From Granulosicoccus sp. (GTDB taxonomy: Bacteria; Pseudomonadota; Gammaproteobacteria; Granulosicoccales; Granulosicoccaceae): DNA of 45,773 nt. The translations under genes were made by a program, and so were the position numbers. This document shows positions 1-8,404 of this stretch, piece by piece. Position 1 is the first letter of the stretch. The number at the start of each line of letters is the position of its first letter. The stretch covers positions 1 through 45,773 of the forward strand of contig JALZVU010000016.1 in the NCBI GenBank assembly GCA_023301795.1, given 5' to 3'. The notes under the pieces were generated by a model. That model saw only the letters and a list, made by a program, of their open reading frames with translations, ran no database searches and was not told the DNA's origin.

Positions 1-213
1 TGGCTTGCGGCTGCGATGGAGTCGATGTGTAGCCTTGGCATGGCAATCGCTGTGAAAGTGTACTGCGGGCAGGGCTGGTCAGGCACTATCGTAGAAAATC
101 ACCGAGCTGTGTGGGTTACAGACGCACAGGGACATTCTCAGTCAATCGCTCTGGCAATGATTCTGGAGCGCTGTCAAGCCGTGCAGGTTCCTGCATGGAA
201 ACCAGGATTTTGA
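1..213 (+). CDS. C-terminal end of an unknown protein (5' end outside window)
   Basis: This frame is open from the first base to a TGA ending at 213, so it is probably the last 70 residues or so of a gene that begins before the window. An internal ATG at 16 is the first in-frame ATG, but I see no convincing ribosome-binding site before it. The tail carries no motif I recognise and has no obvious signal peptide or membrane segment. It lies 63 bases upstream of dsbC on the same strand and could share its transcript. Family unknown. Confidence 0.35.
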   Translation, partial: WLAAAMESMCSLGMAIAVKVYCGQGWSGTIVENHRAVWVTDAQGHSQSIALAMILERCQAVQVPAWKPGF

Positions 214-276
214 CTTAATTGAACTTTACGACATACTTGTAACCAAACAATCCTTGGAAGACCCGGATACCTACCC

Positions 277-1080
277 ATGACTAGATTCACAAAATACCTA
301 CCCATATTGCTTGCCTTGAGCGTTTCATTGATCGCTGGAACGCACGTTACACAGGCGCTAGCGCAGTCTGCCTCCACTGACTCTGACGTGCAAGCGAGAG
401 CAACAGATGCAGTGCCTGATATCAATCAAGTGCTAGAACGTTTGCGTGAGGCACTGCCTGGCATCGGATTCACCGACATTAGCGAAAGCACTATCCCAGG
501 TCTGTACGAGGTCATTACTGACGGACAAATCTACTACGTTAATGAATCTGCTCAATATCTTATCGATGGCAGCATGATCCGCCTGAGTGATCGTGCCAAT
601 ATTACAGATGCCAGATTGGGTCGGATTCACATGGGGCTCATCGACAATATGGATGAGAAAAACATGTTGATTTACGAGCCAGAAGATGAGTCCACTCGGT
701 CTATCACCGTGTTTACCGATATTTCATGTGGTTATTGCAGGCGTTTACACGCCGAAATTGAAACACTGCTGGATGATGGCGTTCGCGTTAGGTACCTGTT
801 GTTCCCACGTGCAGGTTTAGGCTCACAGGGTCACAAGGACCTGGAAAGTGTGTGGTGTGCGGATGACCCCCAAGCCGCCATGAACAACGCCAAAGCTGGC
901 GGAACGATCGAACCACAAACTTGTGATAACCCGATCGAGGAGCACGTAGCACTAGCTGAGCGGTTGGGACTCCGTGGAACGCCACTTATCTATACAGACA
1001 GCGGTGAAAAAGTACCAGGTTATCGAGAAGCCAGCGTACTTGCGACAATGGTGAATGGCTCCGAGCCCTTAGTGAATTAA
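277..1080 (+). CDS. dsbC: Periplasmic thiol:disulfide interchange protein DsbC
   Basis: DsbC is a disulfide isomerase that reshuffles wrong disulfides in periplasmic proteins and is kept reduced by DsbD. The 267-residue product starts with a signal peptide (about residues 1-30, cleavage after an ALA-type site). An N-terminal dimerisation domain (about 45-110) and a thioredoxin-fold domain follow. The active site CGYC is at 151-154 and the cis-proline loop RGTP lies near the C-terminus. Two further cysteines, in SVWC and QTC, match the structural disulfide of E. coli DsbC. Length is slightly above the usual 235-240. It is followed by two genes for exported proteins on the same strand. The family is clear; DsbC is preferred over DsbG by the CGYC motif and overall pattern. 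Confidence 0.93.
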   Translation: MTRFTKYLPILLALSVSLIAGTHVTQALAQSASTDSDVQARATDAVPDINQVLERLREALPGIGFTDISESTIPGLYEVITDGQIYYVNESAQYLIDGSMIRLSDRANITDARLGRIHMGLIDNMDEKNMLIYEPEDESTRSITVFTDISCGYCRRLHAEIETLLDDGVRVRYLLFPRAGLGSQGHKDLESVWCADDPQAAMNNAKAGGTIEPQTCDNPIEEHVALAERLGLRGTPLIYTDSGEKVPGYREASVLATMVNGSEPLVN

Positions 1081-1206
1081 ACAAAATCCGACGCGCGAGT
1101 GGGGCTGCTATTGGCTTGAGCAGTCTCTTCTCGAACACCCTGTCGTTGGACGCACAGGAAGCGTTTGCCATCACGTAAGAGACTTTTAAACATCCGAGGT
1201 TTTCCG

Positions 1207-1773
1207 ATGAAATGCACGCAACGATCTTTTCTGGCGTTGAGTCTGTCTCTTTTTATGGGGCTGATATGTTGCGGTGCGGTTCAGGCAGATCAGAATGCGC
1301 CTGAATTGCCTGCGTTATTCAGTGCGCTTGAGTCCGCTGGTAGTGCGGGCGAAGCAAACCGCATCGAGGGACTTATCTGGCAACATTGGCTGGAGGCTCC
1401 TGACGACCAGGCTGCCGAGGCAATGAGTGAAATTACATCAGCAATGGCGGCCGCAGACTTGGCTGTGGCTTTAGAGCTAAGTGATGGACTTGTAGAAAGT
1501 CATCCCGAGTATGCCGAGGCGTGGAACAAACGTGCCACCTTGCATTATATGCTGGGCGACAATACAAGCTCGGTAGCTGACATACGCGAAACTGTCGCGT
1601 TAGAGCCGCGGCATTTCGGTGCTATTTCTGGCCTTGGACTAATCTTCCTGCGCGATCAAAACTTCGAGGCAGCCATGGAAGCGTTTGAACAAGTACTGGC
1701 CATCAGTCCTGCATCGGTAGGCGCTCAACGTAGTGTGAACCGACTTCGTCAAGAGCTAGGGCGTGAAATCTAG
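1207..1773 (+). CDS. Exported tetratricopeptide-repeat protein
   Basis: The product is a 188-residue protein with a signal peptide (hydrophobic stretch about residues 6-24, ending in VQA). I chose the ATG at 1207 because a GAGG ribosome-binding site lies just upstream and the protein then begins directly with the signal peptide; an in-frame ATG at 1165 would add 14 residues in front of it. The C-terminal half (about 90-185) holds three TPR-like helix pairs with the typical A-W-N-K-R-A and G-L-G patterns and P at repeat ends, indicating a protein-protein interaction module in the periplasm. Its stop overlaps the next gene by 11 bases, so the two are probably translationally coupled. Specific role unknown. 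Confidence 0.8.
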   Translation: MKCTQRSFLALSLSLFMGLICCGAVQADQNAPELPALFSALESAGSAGEANRIEGLIWQHWLEAPDDQAAEAMSEITSAMAAADLAVALELSDGLVESHPEYAEAWNKRATLHYMLGDNTSSVADIRETVALEPRHFGAISGLGLIFLRDQNFEAAMEAFEQVLAISPASVGAQRSVNRLRQELGREI

Positions 1774-2800
1774 TCAATCATTCTTACTGAGCAACGGTTT
1801 TCTAAGGGTTTGTGCACTTCTACTTTGTTCAGCCAGCACAGTGAGTCTGGCAGAGCAAAGCGACGATTCAGCATTTTTTCAGCAACGATCTCAACACGCC
1901 TACAATGCGGTTTTCGGCTTGCCGGTAGTTGCTCCACGTATCGTGCAAAGCCTCGAATGGCAGGTAGCTCTCGAGCACTCTAATCAGTTTGCGGGTGGCG
2001 TAGCCGGTGACGAAACTCTGTTGCTTGACGGTGAGTCCACGCGAGTGTCGATCCGGCATCGACAACGCCTGGCATCTTGCTGGCAATTAGAAGCCACACT
2101 GCCTTTTGTGGCGCATAACGAAGGAGTATTTGACAGGGCAATTGACGACTGGCATCAGGCATTTGGTCTACCTGACGCCAACCGCGATCAGCGTGATTTT
2201 GATAGCCTGGCCTATCAGTACTCCGACGCTGACGGCGTCAGGCACAACATAACCCGACCTGAGAGTGGGCTTGGTGATGTTCAACTTGCTGTGCAGTACG
2301 CTCAGGGTTGCGGCGCTACTGCTGATGCCACCAAAGCTGATCCGATGTGGCGGGCTGGTATAAAGCTACCCACAGGTGATCCAGATAAGCTTCTAGGCAG
2401 TGGGACAGCTGACTTCTTTGCAGATTGGCAATCTCCCATCTGGCATAACGGGCGTCGTTGGCATGGTGGCCTGGCGTTGGGCGTGCTTATCAACTCCAAG
2501 ACACAACGTTTCGCCTCTCAAGAGGATGTGGTGGGCTATGGATCTCTTGGTGTGCAGTACGCTATGTTTCGCAAGCTGAGATTGATAGCGCAGCTGGATG
2601 CTCACAGCCCGATCTATCGCAGTGAATTGCGCGAGCTAGGCAGCTCGGCCATTAATCTGGCAGTGGGTGCACGGTATCTGCACGGAAGTTCGTACACGTT
2701 CGAATTTTCTATCAGTGAAGATGTGGCCATCGATACCACACCAGACATTGTTGCTCGTCTGGCCGTAACGTTCCGGCCAGACGAGACACGCCGCCGTTAA
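1763..2800 (+). CDS. DUF3187 family outer-membrane-like protein
   Basis: The product is a 345-residue exported protein that resembles the DUF3187 family, whose function is not known. Translation starts at a GTG at 1763, inside the end of the TPR gene (11-base overlap). The first 30 residues form a signal peptide with a hydrophobic core ending SLA. The rest is rich in alternating polar/hydrophobic stretches with many aromatic residues, and the C-terminus reads like beta-barrel strands, so an outer-membrane location is likely but inferred. Motifs typical of the family include the early phenylalanine-glycine-leucine-proline segment and a GIKLPTGD-like loop in the middle. The stop codon sits inside a perfect hairpin. 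Confidence 0.75.
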   Translation: MKSSQSFLLSNGFLRVCALLLCSASTVSLAEQSDDSAFFQQRSQHAYNAVFGLPVVAPRIVQSLEWQVALEHSNQFAGGVAGDETLLLDGESTRVSIRHRQRLASCWQLEATLPFVAHNEGVFDRAIDDWHQAFGLPDANRDQRDFDSLAYQYSDADGVRHNITRPESGLGDVQLAVQYAQGCGATADATKADPMWRAGIKLPTGDPDKLLGSGTADFFADWQSPIWHNGRRWHGGLALGVLINSKTQRFASQEDVVGYGSLGVQYAMFRKLRLIAQLDAHSPIYRSELRELGSSAINLAVGARYLHGSSYTFEFSISEDVAIDTTPDIVARLAVTFRPDETRRR

Positions 2801-2813
2801 CTCAACGGCGGCG
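2789..2813. terminator. Perfect GC-rich hairpin between convergent genes
   Basis: The bases CGCCGCCGTT at 2789-2798 and AACGGCGGCG at 2804-2813 are exact reverse complements separated by five bases. This gives a 10-bp stem that includes the TAA stop of the DUF3187 gene. Only a short T run (CTTTC) follows on the plus strand, and none on the minus strand. It could end transcription from the left-hand operon or protect its 3' end. Rho-independent termination is therefore plausible but not certain. Confidence 0.6.
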
Positions 2814-2848
2814 CTAGCTTTCAGTGAATGCTACTTAAGCCTGAGAAC

Positions 2849-5269
2849 TCAGCCTTTTTTCTTGCCAAACAAAATATCGAACACATCCGAATACTGTCCT
2901 GCATGATGGATGTTGAGTCCTGACACAATGTGCTTGGGCAGTTCGCTCACGTCGCGAACGTTTCCCTGTGGCAGGATGACATCCTTTATGCCGATTCTGC
3001 GGGCTGCAATCAGTTTCTCGCGCACACCACCCACCGGTAGCACCTCACCCGTGAGCGTTATTTCGCCGGTCATAGCGTATGACTTTTTCACGGGTTTATT
3101 CAAGGCTAGCGAGAGCAGAGCACTGGTCATACTGATACCCGCGCTGGGACCGTCCTTGGGCGTTGCGCCTTCAGGAACGTGCAGATGCAAGCTGCTTTTC
3201 ATGAACCATTCGGGATCTACGCCATAACGTTCCGCATTGGTGGTGACATAGCTATGCGCAATTTGAGCTGACTCGTTCATCACCTTGCCCAGTTGTCCAG
3301 TCAGCTTCAGACCACGATCACGGACATGTACCCGAGTAGCCTCAATGGGTAACGTGGCACCGCCCATAGCGGTCCATGCAAGGCCAGTTATGACACCGAC
3401 ACCGCCCAACTGTTTCTCAAGACGAAAAGGTGGCTCTCCTACAAAATCCACAATATTACGACCGCTGATACTGACTGATTTTTCCTTACCCAGTAATTTG
3501 ACTACGGATTTTCGTAACACCCGGTGCAACAGTTTTTCAAGACTCCGAACACCCGCTTCACGAGCATAGCCTTCGATCAGTGCCTTGATGGCAGAATCAG
3601 ATATTTTGACTTGGGAAGGTTTGACCTTATTGCGTTCGAGTAATCGCGGCCATAAGTGTGCTTTGGCGATTTCCAGTTTCTCGCTGGCGATATAGCCACC
3701 CAGCCGGATGATGTCCATACGATCAAGCAGGGGCCTGGGAATGGTGTCCAGCTGGTTCGCAGTACAGACAAACAACACCTTGGACAAGTCAACGCGCAGG
3801 TCGAGGTAGTGGTCCAGGAATTCCCCATTTTGTTCAGGGTCCAAAACCTCCAGCATGGCAGATGCAGGGTCGCCTTGATATGAGTTACCCATCTTGTCGA
3901 TCTCATCAAGCATGATGACGGGGTTAGACACATCGACCTCTTTCAGCGCTTGCACCAGCTTGCCTGGCATAGCACCAATGTAGGTACGACGATGTCCCTT
4001 GATCTCCGCCTCGTCACGCATACCTCCAACGCTGAAGCGATAGAACTTGCGCCCCAGGCACTCTGCAATGGATTTACCGATGGAGGTCTTACCAACGCCT
4101 GGTGGTCCGACAAACAAAAGAATGGAACCCCCTATTTCACCGCGAAAGGAGCCCATTGCCAGGAACTCAAGAATGCGTTCCTTAATATCTTCAAGGCCTG
4201 CATGATCGCGGTTAAGAACTGTTTTTGCGGTACGAAGTGATAGCTTGTCCTTGCTGTACTGGCCCCACGGCATAGCGCTTAGCCAGTCAACGTAGTTGCG
4301 TGTTACCCCGTATTCAGGTGAGCCCGTTTCGAGAATGGACATCTTGTTGATTTCTTCATCAAAGCGCTTTTGCACATGTTCAGGCGGCGTACGCGCTTGC
4401 ATGCGCTCTTTGAATTCGTCAATGTCAGAGGTCTTGTCATCTTTGGCAATACCTAGCTCACGCTGTATGACTTTGAGCTCTTCTCGCAGAAAGAACTCCC
4501 GTTGATGTTTAGACATCTTCTGTTCAACTTCTGAACGGATTTCTGCCTGTAACCGGGCGACTTCCAGTTCCTTGTGTAGAAGCACCAGTACAAGCTCCAT
4601 GCGCTTCTGCAAATCAACGGTGTCGAGTATTTGCTGTAAGTCAGGCCCTGGTGCTGTGGTAATGGCTGCTGCGAAGTCCGCTAACGGCGAAGGATCATTG
4701 AGATTGAAATGGTTGAGAAAGTTTTTTAGCTCTTCGTTATAGAGCGGATTGAGCGGGATAAGCTCTTTAATGGCTTGTATCAGTGCCATTGCGTAAGCCT
4801 TGATCTCAGGGGTGTTACGCGTACGGTCTACTGGATAACTGACTGTCGCTGCAAAGGGTGCCTTTTCGCTGATCCACTTGTCGATGGTGAAGCGCTGCAT
4901 GCCCTGAGCAATGAACTGTATCTTGCCATTGCCTCTGACCACGTTGTGCAGGCGCACAGCACAGCCAGTGGCTGCAAAATCTGAAGGCTCGGCTTTATCT
5001 TGCTCGTCATGTTCTCCGGCGTAACATAGACCAAGCAGGTGATGATCCATTTTGGCAAGACGTGCAAACGTCTCTTCCCAAGGGCTTTCATCGATAACCA
5101 GAGGTTGAACCTGAGCAGGGAAGAAGGGGCGCTCAAAAATAGGCAGGAGCAACAATTTGCCTGGCAGATTTTGCTCGGGCAATATCAACTCAGTGCCAGA
5201 CCCTTGCGAGCTATCGTCGTCAGACGAACGTTCGATAACTACGGATCTGTCGCGCTTTTTTCGTGCCAT
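2849..5269 (-). CDS. lon: ATP-dependent protease Lon
   Basis: Lon is a cytoplasmic ATP-dependent serine protease that degrades misfolded and regulatory proteins as a hexamer. The 806-residue product has a LON substrate-binding domain (about 36-230), a coiled linker (230-300), an AAA+ module with Walker A GPPGVGKT at 388-395 and Walker B VIMLDEID at 451-458, and a C-terminal protease domain. The catalytic dyad is Ser709 (in PKDGPSAG) and Lys752 (in GGVREKL). All key residues are intact. The N-terminal 33 residues are charged and serine/aspartate-rich, a small extension beyond the E. coli protein. The usual clpP-clpX neighbours are absent here; the gene stands alone between a convergent DUF3187 gene and rep. 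Confidence 0.97.
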   Translation of the reverse strand: MARKKRDRSVVIERSSDDDSSQGSGTELILPEQNLPGKLLLLPIFERPFFPAQVQPLVIDESPWEETFARLAKMDHHLLGLCYAGEHDEQDKAEPSDFAATGCAVRLHNVVRGNGKIQFIAQGMQRFTIDKWISEKAPFAATVSYPVDRTRNTPEIKAYAMALIQAIKELIPLNPLYNEELKNFLNHFNLNDPSPLADFAAAITTAPGPDLQQILDTVDLQKRMELVLVLLHKELEVARLQAEIRSEVEQKMSKHQREFFLREELKVIQRELGIAKDDKTSDIDEFKERMQARTPPEHVQKRFDEEINKMSILETGSPEYGVTRNYVDWLSAMPWGQYSKDKLSLRTAKTVLNRDHAGLEDIKERILEFLAMGSFRGEIGGSILLFVGPPGVGKTSIGKSIAECLGRKFYRFSVGGMRDEAEIKGHRRTYIGAMPGKLVQALKEVDVSNPVIMLDEIDKMGNSYQGDPASAMLEVLDPEQNGEFLDHYLDLRVDLSKVLFVCTANQLDTIPRPLLDRMDIIRLGGYIASEKLEIAKAHLWPRLLERNKVKPSQVKISDSAIKALIEGYAREAGVRSLEKLLHRVLRKSVVKLLGKEKSVSISGRNIVDFVGEPPFRLEKQLGGVGVITGLAWTAMGGATLPIEATRVHVRDRGLKLTGQLGKVMNESAQIAHSYVTTNAERYGVDPEWFMKSSLHLHVPEGATPKDGPSAGISMTSALLSLALNKPVKKSYAMTGEITLTGEVLPVGGVREKLIAARRIGIKDVILPQGNVRDVSELPKHIVSGLNIHHAGQYSDVFDILFGKKKG

Positions 5270-5467
5270 AGTGATGTCTATTTTTTAACTACAGAAGCGG
5301 AACTTATGCAGAATTCTACGTATTTCAACCGTTGTGTGACAAATAACCGAATTAACAGTTTCAGCTGACAGTATCAGTGCACTCCCAGTCAAGTTCTACG
5401 GTTTTTGGTGGTTGATTCAATGCAGATTTACATCTTGGTAGCTTTGCAGTTTTCAAGCCGAGTAAAT

Positions 5468-7474
5468 TCAGTCTCCTGATAGCAATGCCCGCAGTCCTTG
5501 CAAGGCATCTTTGCCCGCAGCACGGGCCTGTTCTGCGTTGTCGCCTCCAAGTTCTCCTATAACGTTGACATCGTCTGGCGGCAGGTCATCAAGAAAGCGA
5601 CTCCCATCGCATGCATTAGTCTCACCGAACTGCTGGCGGGCCCGCGAGCGGGTGAACGTTAATGTATGGCGAGCGCGCGTCATGCCGACGTAGGCCAGTC
5701 TTCGTTCCTCCTCTACGGTGTCGGCCTCAACACTGTTGCGGTGGGGGATCAGATCTTCTTCCATACCCACCATGAACACATGTGGAAATTCGAGGCCTTT
5801 AGCTGCATGCAACGTCATCATTTGCACTTGATTGTCTTCGGTCTCATCGTTCTGGCGCGACAACATGTCGTGCAGGCACAGTGAGCGCACGATATCGGAT
5901 AGCGGTTGATCTTTTTGATCATCATCGGTAGCCAGTCGCTCTATCCAGCTGAATAGTTCTTCAACGTTCTGCAGGGCGCGCTGCGCTTTGGGTGGTGAGT
6001 CGAATTGGTTTTCAATCCAGTCTTTGTAATCGATATCTTCAAACAGCCCTTTTACAACATCTAGAACGTCGCCACGTTCAGCGTTGTCGGCTGTCAGTGT
6101 TAGCCAATTGGCAAAGCGTTGCAGTCGATGAAGTGCCTTTCCACTGAGAACCGTTTCAAGGCCCAGATCGTGGCAGGCGGCAAACATGCTGCAGTTGCGG
6201 TTACGGGCATGTCCACCCAGTTTGCCTAGCGTCGTTGGACCGATTTCACGCCGCGGCGTATTGATGCAACGCAGAAAAGCGGTGTCATCATCTGGATTAA
6301 CCAACAGTTTCAGATACGCAAGCATGTCCTTAATTTCGACCTTGTCGAAGAATGAGCTGCCGCCACTGATGGAGTAGGGAATTTGCTTTTCGCGTAGTGC
6401 TTGCTCGAACGCACGGCTTTGAAAATTACTGCGGTACAAAATGGCGAAGTCACCCCAGCGGGTGTCTTTTTGATAATGGCGTGTGAGTATTTCTGCAGCT
6501 ACCCATTCGGCCTCGTCCAGCGTGTGCTTACACACGGATATTCGCAGCATGTCGCCAACACCCAGATCACTCCACAGCTTTTTTTCAAACTCGTGAGGGT
6601 TGTGACTGATGACGGCATTTGCACAGCGTAAAATACGTTGGCTCGAGCGGTAATTCTGTTCCAGTTTGATCACGCGGATGTTCGGGTAATCGACGGTTAG
6701 TGCCATCAGATTCTCTGGCCGTGCTCCGCGCCAGGAATAGATGGATTGATCATCGTCACCCACAGCGGTAAGTGCACCGAATTTATCCACCAGCATTCTG
6801 ACCAATTCATACTGTGCGGTGTTGGTGTCCTGGTATTCGTCCACCAGCAAGTGCCGGACACGCCCGCGCCATTTGTCGCGGATGTCGGTGTGTTCACGTA
6901 GTAGAGTCACAGGCAGGCTAATTAGATCGTCAAAGTCGACTGAATTACACGCGCGCAGCAGCTCATTGTATTTTGCATAGAGCAGCGCAGCGACACGATC
7001 ACGATCATCCACAGCATTGGCAGCCGCTGCGGCAGGGTCGATAAATTCGTTTTTCCAGTGCGAGATCATGTTCTGCAGATCACGTTCTTCAATCGCGCTG
7101 TTGGCCTCACGTATCAGTTCTCGCAGAGCACTGGCCGAATCTCCCTGATCGAGAATGGTAAAACCCTTACGCAAACCGATAGCGGCGCCGTCCTTGTGCA
7201 GCATATCCATGCCGAGGCGGTGAAACGTCGAGATGGTCAGCCCGCGCATCTGTTTCGGTGATAGCTGCTTTTTAAGGCGCGCCTTCATCTCCATGGACGC
7301 TTTGTTGGTGAACGTTACAGCGATAATTGATTGTGGGGAATAGTGTTGTTTTTCGATCAGCCACGCAATTTTTTGTGTGATAACACCCGTTTTTCCGCTT
7401 CCGGCGCCAGCTAACACGAGAAGTGGCGTTTCGAAATGCCTGACGGCTGCGAGTTGTTGCGGGTTTAGCCCCAT
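5468..7474 (-). CDS. rep: ATP-dependent DNA helicase Rep
   Basis: Rep is a 3'-to-5' superfamily 1A helicase that removes roadblocks ahead of the replisome. I chose the ATG at 7474, giving 668 residues and an N-terminus (MGLNPQQ) that matches Rep proteins; the frame is open further upstream but that part does not resemble the family. Motifs seen: AGAGSGKT at 22-29 (Walker A), DEYQDTN at 212-218, GDDDQSIYSWRG at 239-250, QNYRSS, TLHAAKGLEF and VGMTRAR. The length agrees with E. coli Rep (673). UvrD is an alternative, but the N-terminal sequence and length favour Rep. The gene is divergent from the phosphatase gene at 7601. Confidence 0.93.
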   Translation of the reverse strand: MGLNPQQLAAVRHFETPLLVLAGAGSGKTGVITQKIAWLIEKQHYSPQSIIAVTFTNKASMEMKARLKKQLSPKQMRGLTISTFHRLGMDMLHKDGAAIGLRKGFTILDQGDSASALRELIREANSAIEERDLQNMISHWKNEFIDPAAAAANAVDDRDRVAALLYAKYNELLRACNSVDFDDLISLPVTLLREHTDIRDKWRGRVRHLLVDEYQDTNTAQYELVRMLVDKFGALTAVGDDDQSIYSWRGARPENLMALTVDYPNIRVIKLEQNYRSSQRILRCANAVISHNPHEFEKKLWSDLGVGDMLRISVCKHTLDEAEWVAAEILTRHYQKDTRWGDFAILYRSNFQSRAFEQALREKQIPYSISGGSSFFDKVEIKDMLAYLKLLVNPDDDTAFLRCINTPRREIGPTTLGKLGGHARNRNCSMFAACHDLGLETVLSGKALHRLQRFANWLTLTADNAERGDVLDVVKGLFEDIDYKDWIENQFDSPPKAQRALQNVEELFSWIERLATDDDQKDQPLSDIVRSLCLHDMLSRQNDETEDNQVQMMTLHAAKGLEFPHVFMVGMEEDLIPHRNSVEADTVEEERRLAYVGMTRARHTLTFTRSRARQQFGETNACDGSRFLDDLPPDDVNVIGELGGDNAEQARAAGKDALQGLRALLSGD

Positions 7475-7600
7475 GAAGTGTTGTTTGTCTGCGCGCTGAA
7501 GGGCGCAAAGTGTACCCCAGTCAATGGCACCGCAGATACCCTTTGGAACATAGCTTATACTGTGGCCGAACACGAAACGAGAGCTGAGGGAAAAACAAAA

Positions 7601-8404
7601 ATGCCGGATTTACAGGCAGCGATGGTCGCTGCGCAAAAGGCAGTTGATGCGGCAGAGCAGGTTATTGAGAGCTATCTGGGAAGCGGTGACTGGCAGGTTA
7701 CGCTCAAATCAGATGATTCCCCGGTCACAGAAGTTGATGTGGCCGCAGAAGAGGCAATAAGTGCTGTGTTGCGGGCAGAGTTACCGGAGGCTGTGTTCTT
7801 TGGCGAGGAGACGGGTAAAAGTGACGCCACTGAAACGGCCGCGTTGCTTTGGCTTGTCGATCCTATTGATGGCACCAAGAGTTTTATTCGTGGTATGCCG
7901 TTTTATTCAACACAAATTGCCCTGGCAGTTGATCAGCGCTTGTCTGTTGGAGTCTCCAATGCGCCAGCGTATGGCGAGCGCCTGGTGGCCATTGCAGATG
8001 AGGGCGTGTGGTTGAACGGTAAAGCGGTTCAGGTTAGAGGTTCAGTTGAAAAAATCGAGGATGCGTTTTTATCTTCAGGCAATCTGACATCGTTGGCAAA
8101 AGATGCAGCGGCCTGGCAACGCTATGGTGCTTTGGTTTCGCGTGCACGCAGAGTGCGAGGTTACGGAGATTTTTGCCATTACCATCAGCTGTGTTGCGGT
8201 CAAACGGATCTGATTGTTGAATCGGATGTGAACATTCTCGATATTGCTGCTCTGACCGTTGGTGTGCGTGCTGCCGGTGGTTTGATAACCGACTTGAAAG
8301 GTGACGCTATTACACAAGACACTACATCGGTACTGGCAGCGTGTAGCCCGGCTTTGCATGCACAGACTCTGCAGCTGTTGCAATCCTGCGAAAGCGATCA
8401 GTGA
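7601..8404 (+). CDS. Inositol monophosphatase family phosphatase (HisN/CysQ-like)
   Basis: This is a 267-residue Mg-dependent sugar- or nucleotide-phosphate phosphatase. The start at 7601 has a GAGGG ribosome-binding site ten bases upstream; the longer open frame begins in unrelated upstream DNA. Family motifs are present: SPVTEVD near residue 45, FFGEETG (metal-binding Glu) and WLVDPIDGT (metal-binding Asp pair). The C-terminal metal motif, usually W-D-x-A-A with E-A-G-G, reads I-L-D-I-A-A and A-A-G-G, so the Trp and Glu are replaced while the Asp is kept. Substrate cannot be fixed: histidinol phosphate, 3'-phosphoadenosine 5'-phosphate or inositol phosphate are all possible. Its stop overlaps the start of the cyclase gene by four bases. 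Confidence 0.85.
   Translation: MPDLQAAMVAAQKAVDAAEQVIESYLGSGDWQVTLKSDDSPVTEVDVAAEEAISAVLRAELPEAVFFGEETGKSDATETAALLWLVDPIDGTKSFIRGMPFYSTQIALAVDQRLSVGVSNAPAYGERLVAIADEGVWLNGKAVQVRGSVEKIEDAFLSSGNLTSLAKDAAAWQRYGALVSRARRVRGYGDFCHYHQLCCGQTDLIVESDVNILDIAALTVGVRAAGGLITDLKGDAITQDTTSVLAACSPALHAQTLQLLQSCESDQ

Noticed and set aside
3577-3933. Minus-strand frame of 118 codons inside lon
   Set aside because: It is a shifted reading of lon, which is intact with all catalytic residues.
5270-5467. Search for a heat-shock promoter before lon
   Set aside because: TTGACT and TTGAAA hexamers are present but no partner element of the sigma-32 or sigma-70 type lies at the right spacing.
7543-7561. TTGGAA and TATACT before the phosphatase gene
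   Set aside because: The spacing is only seven bases, so this is not a sigma-70 promoter; no good -35 was found at the right distance.
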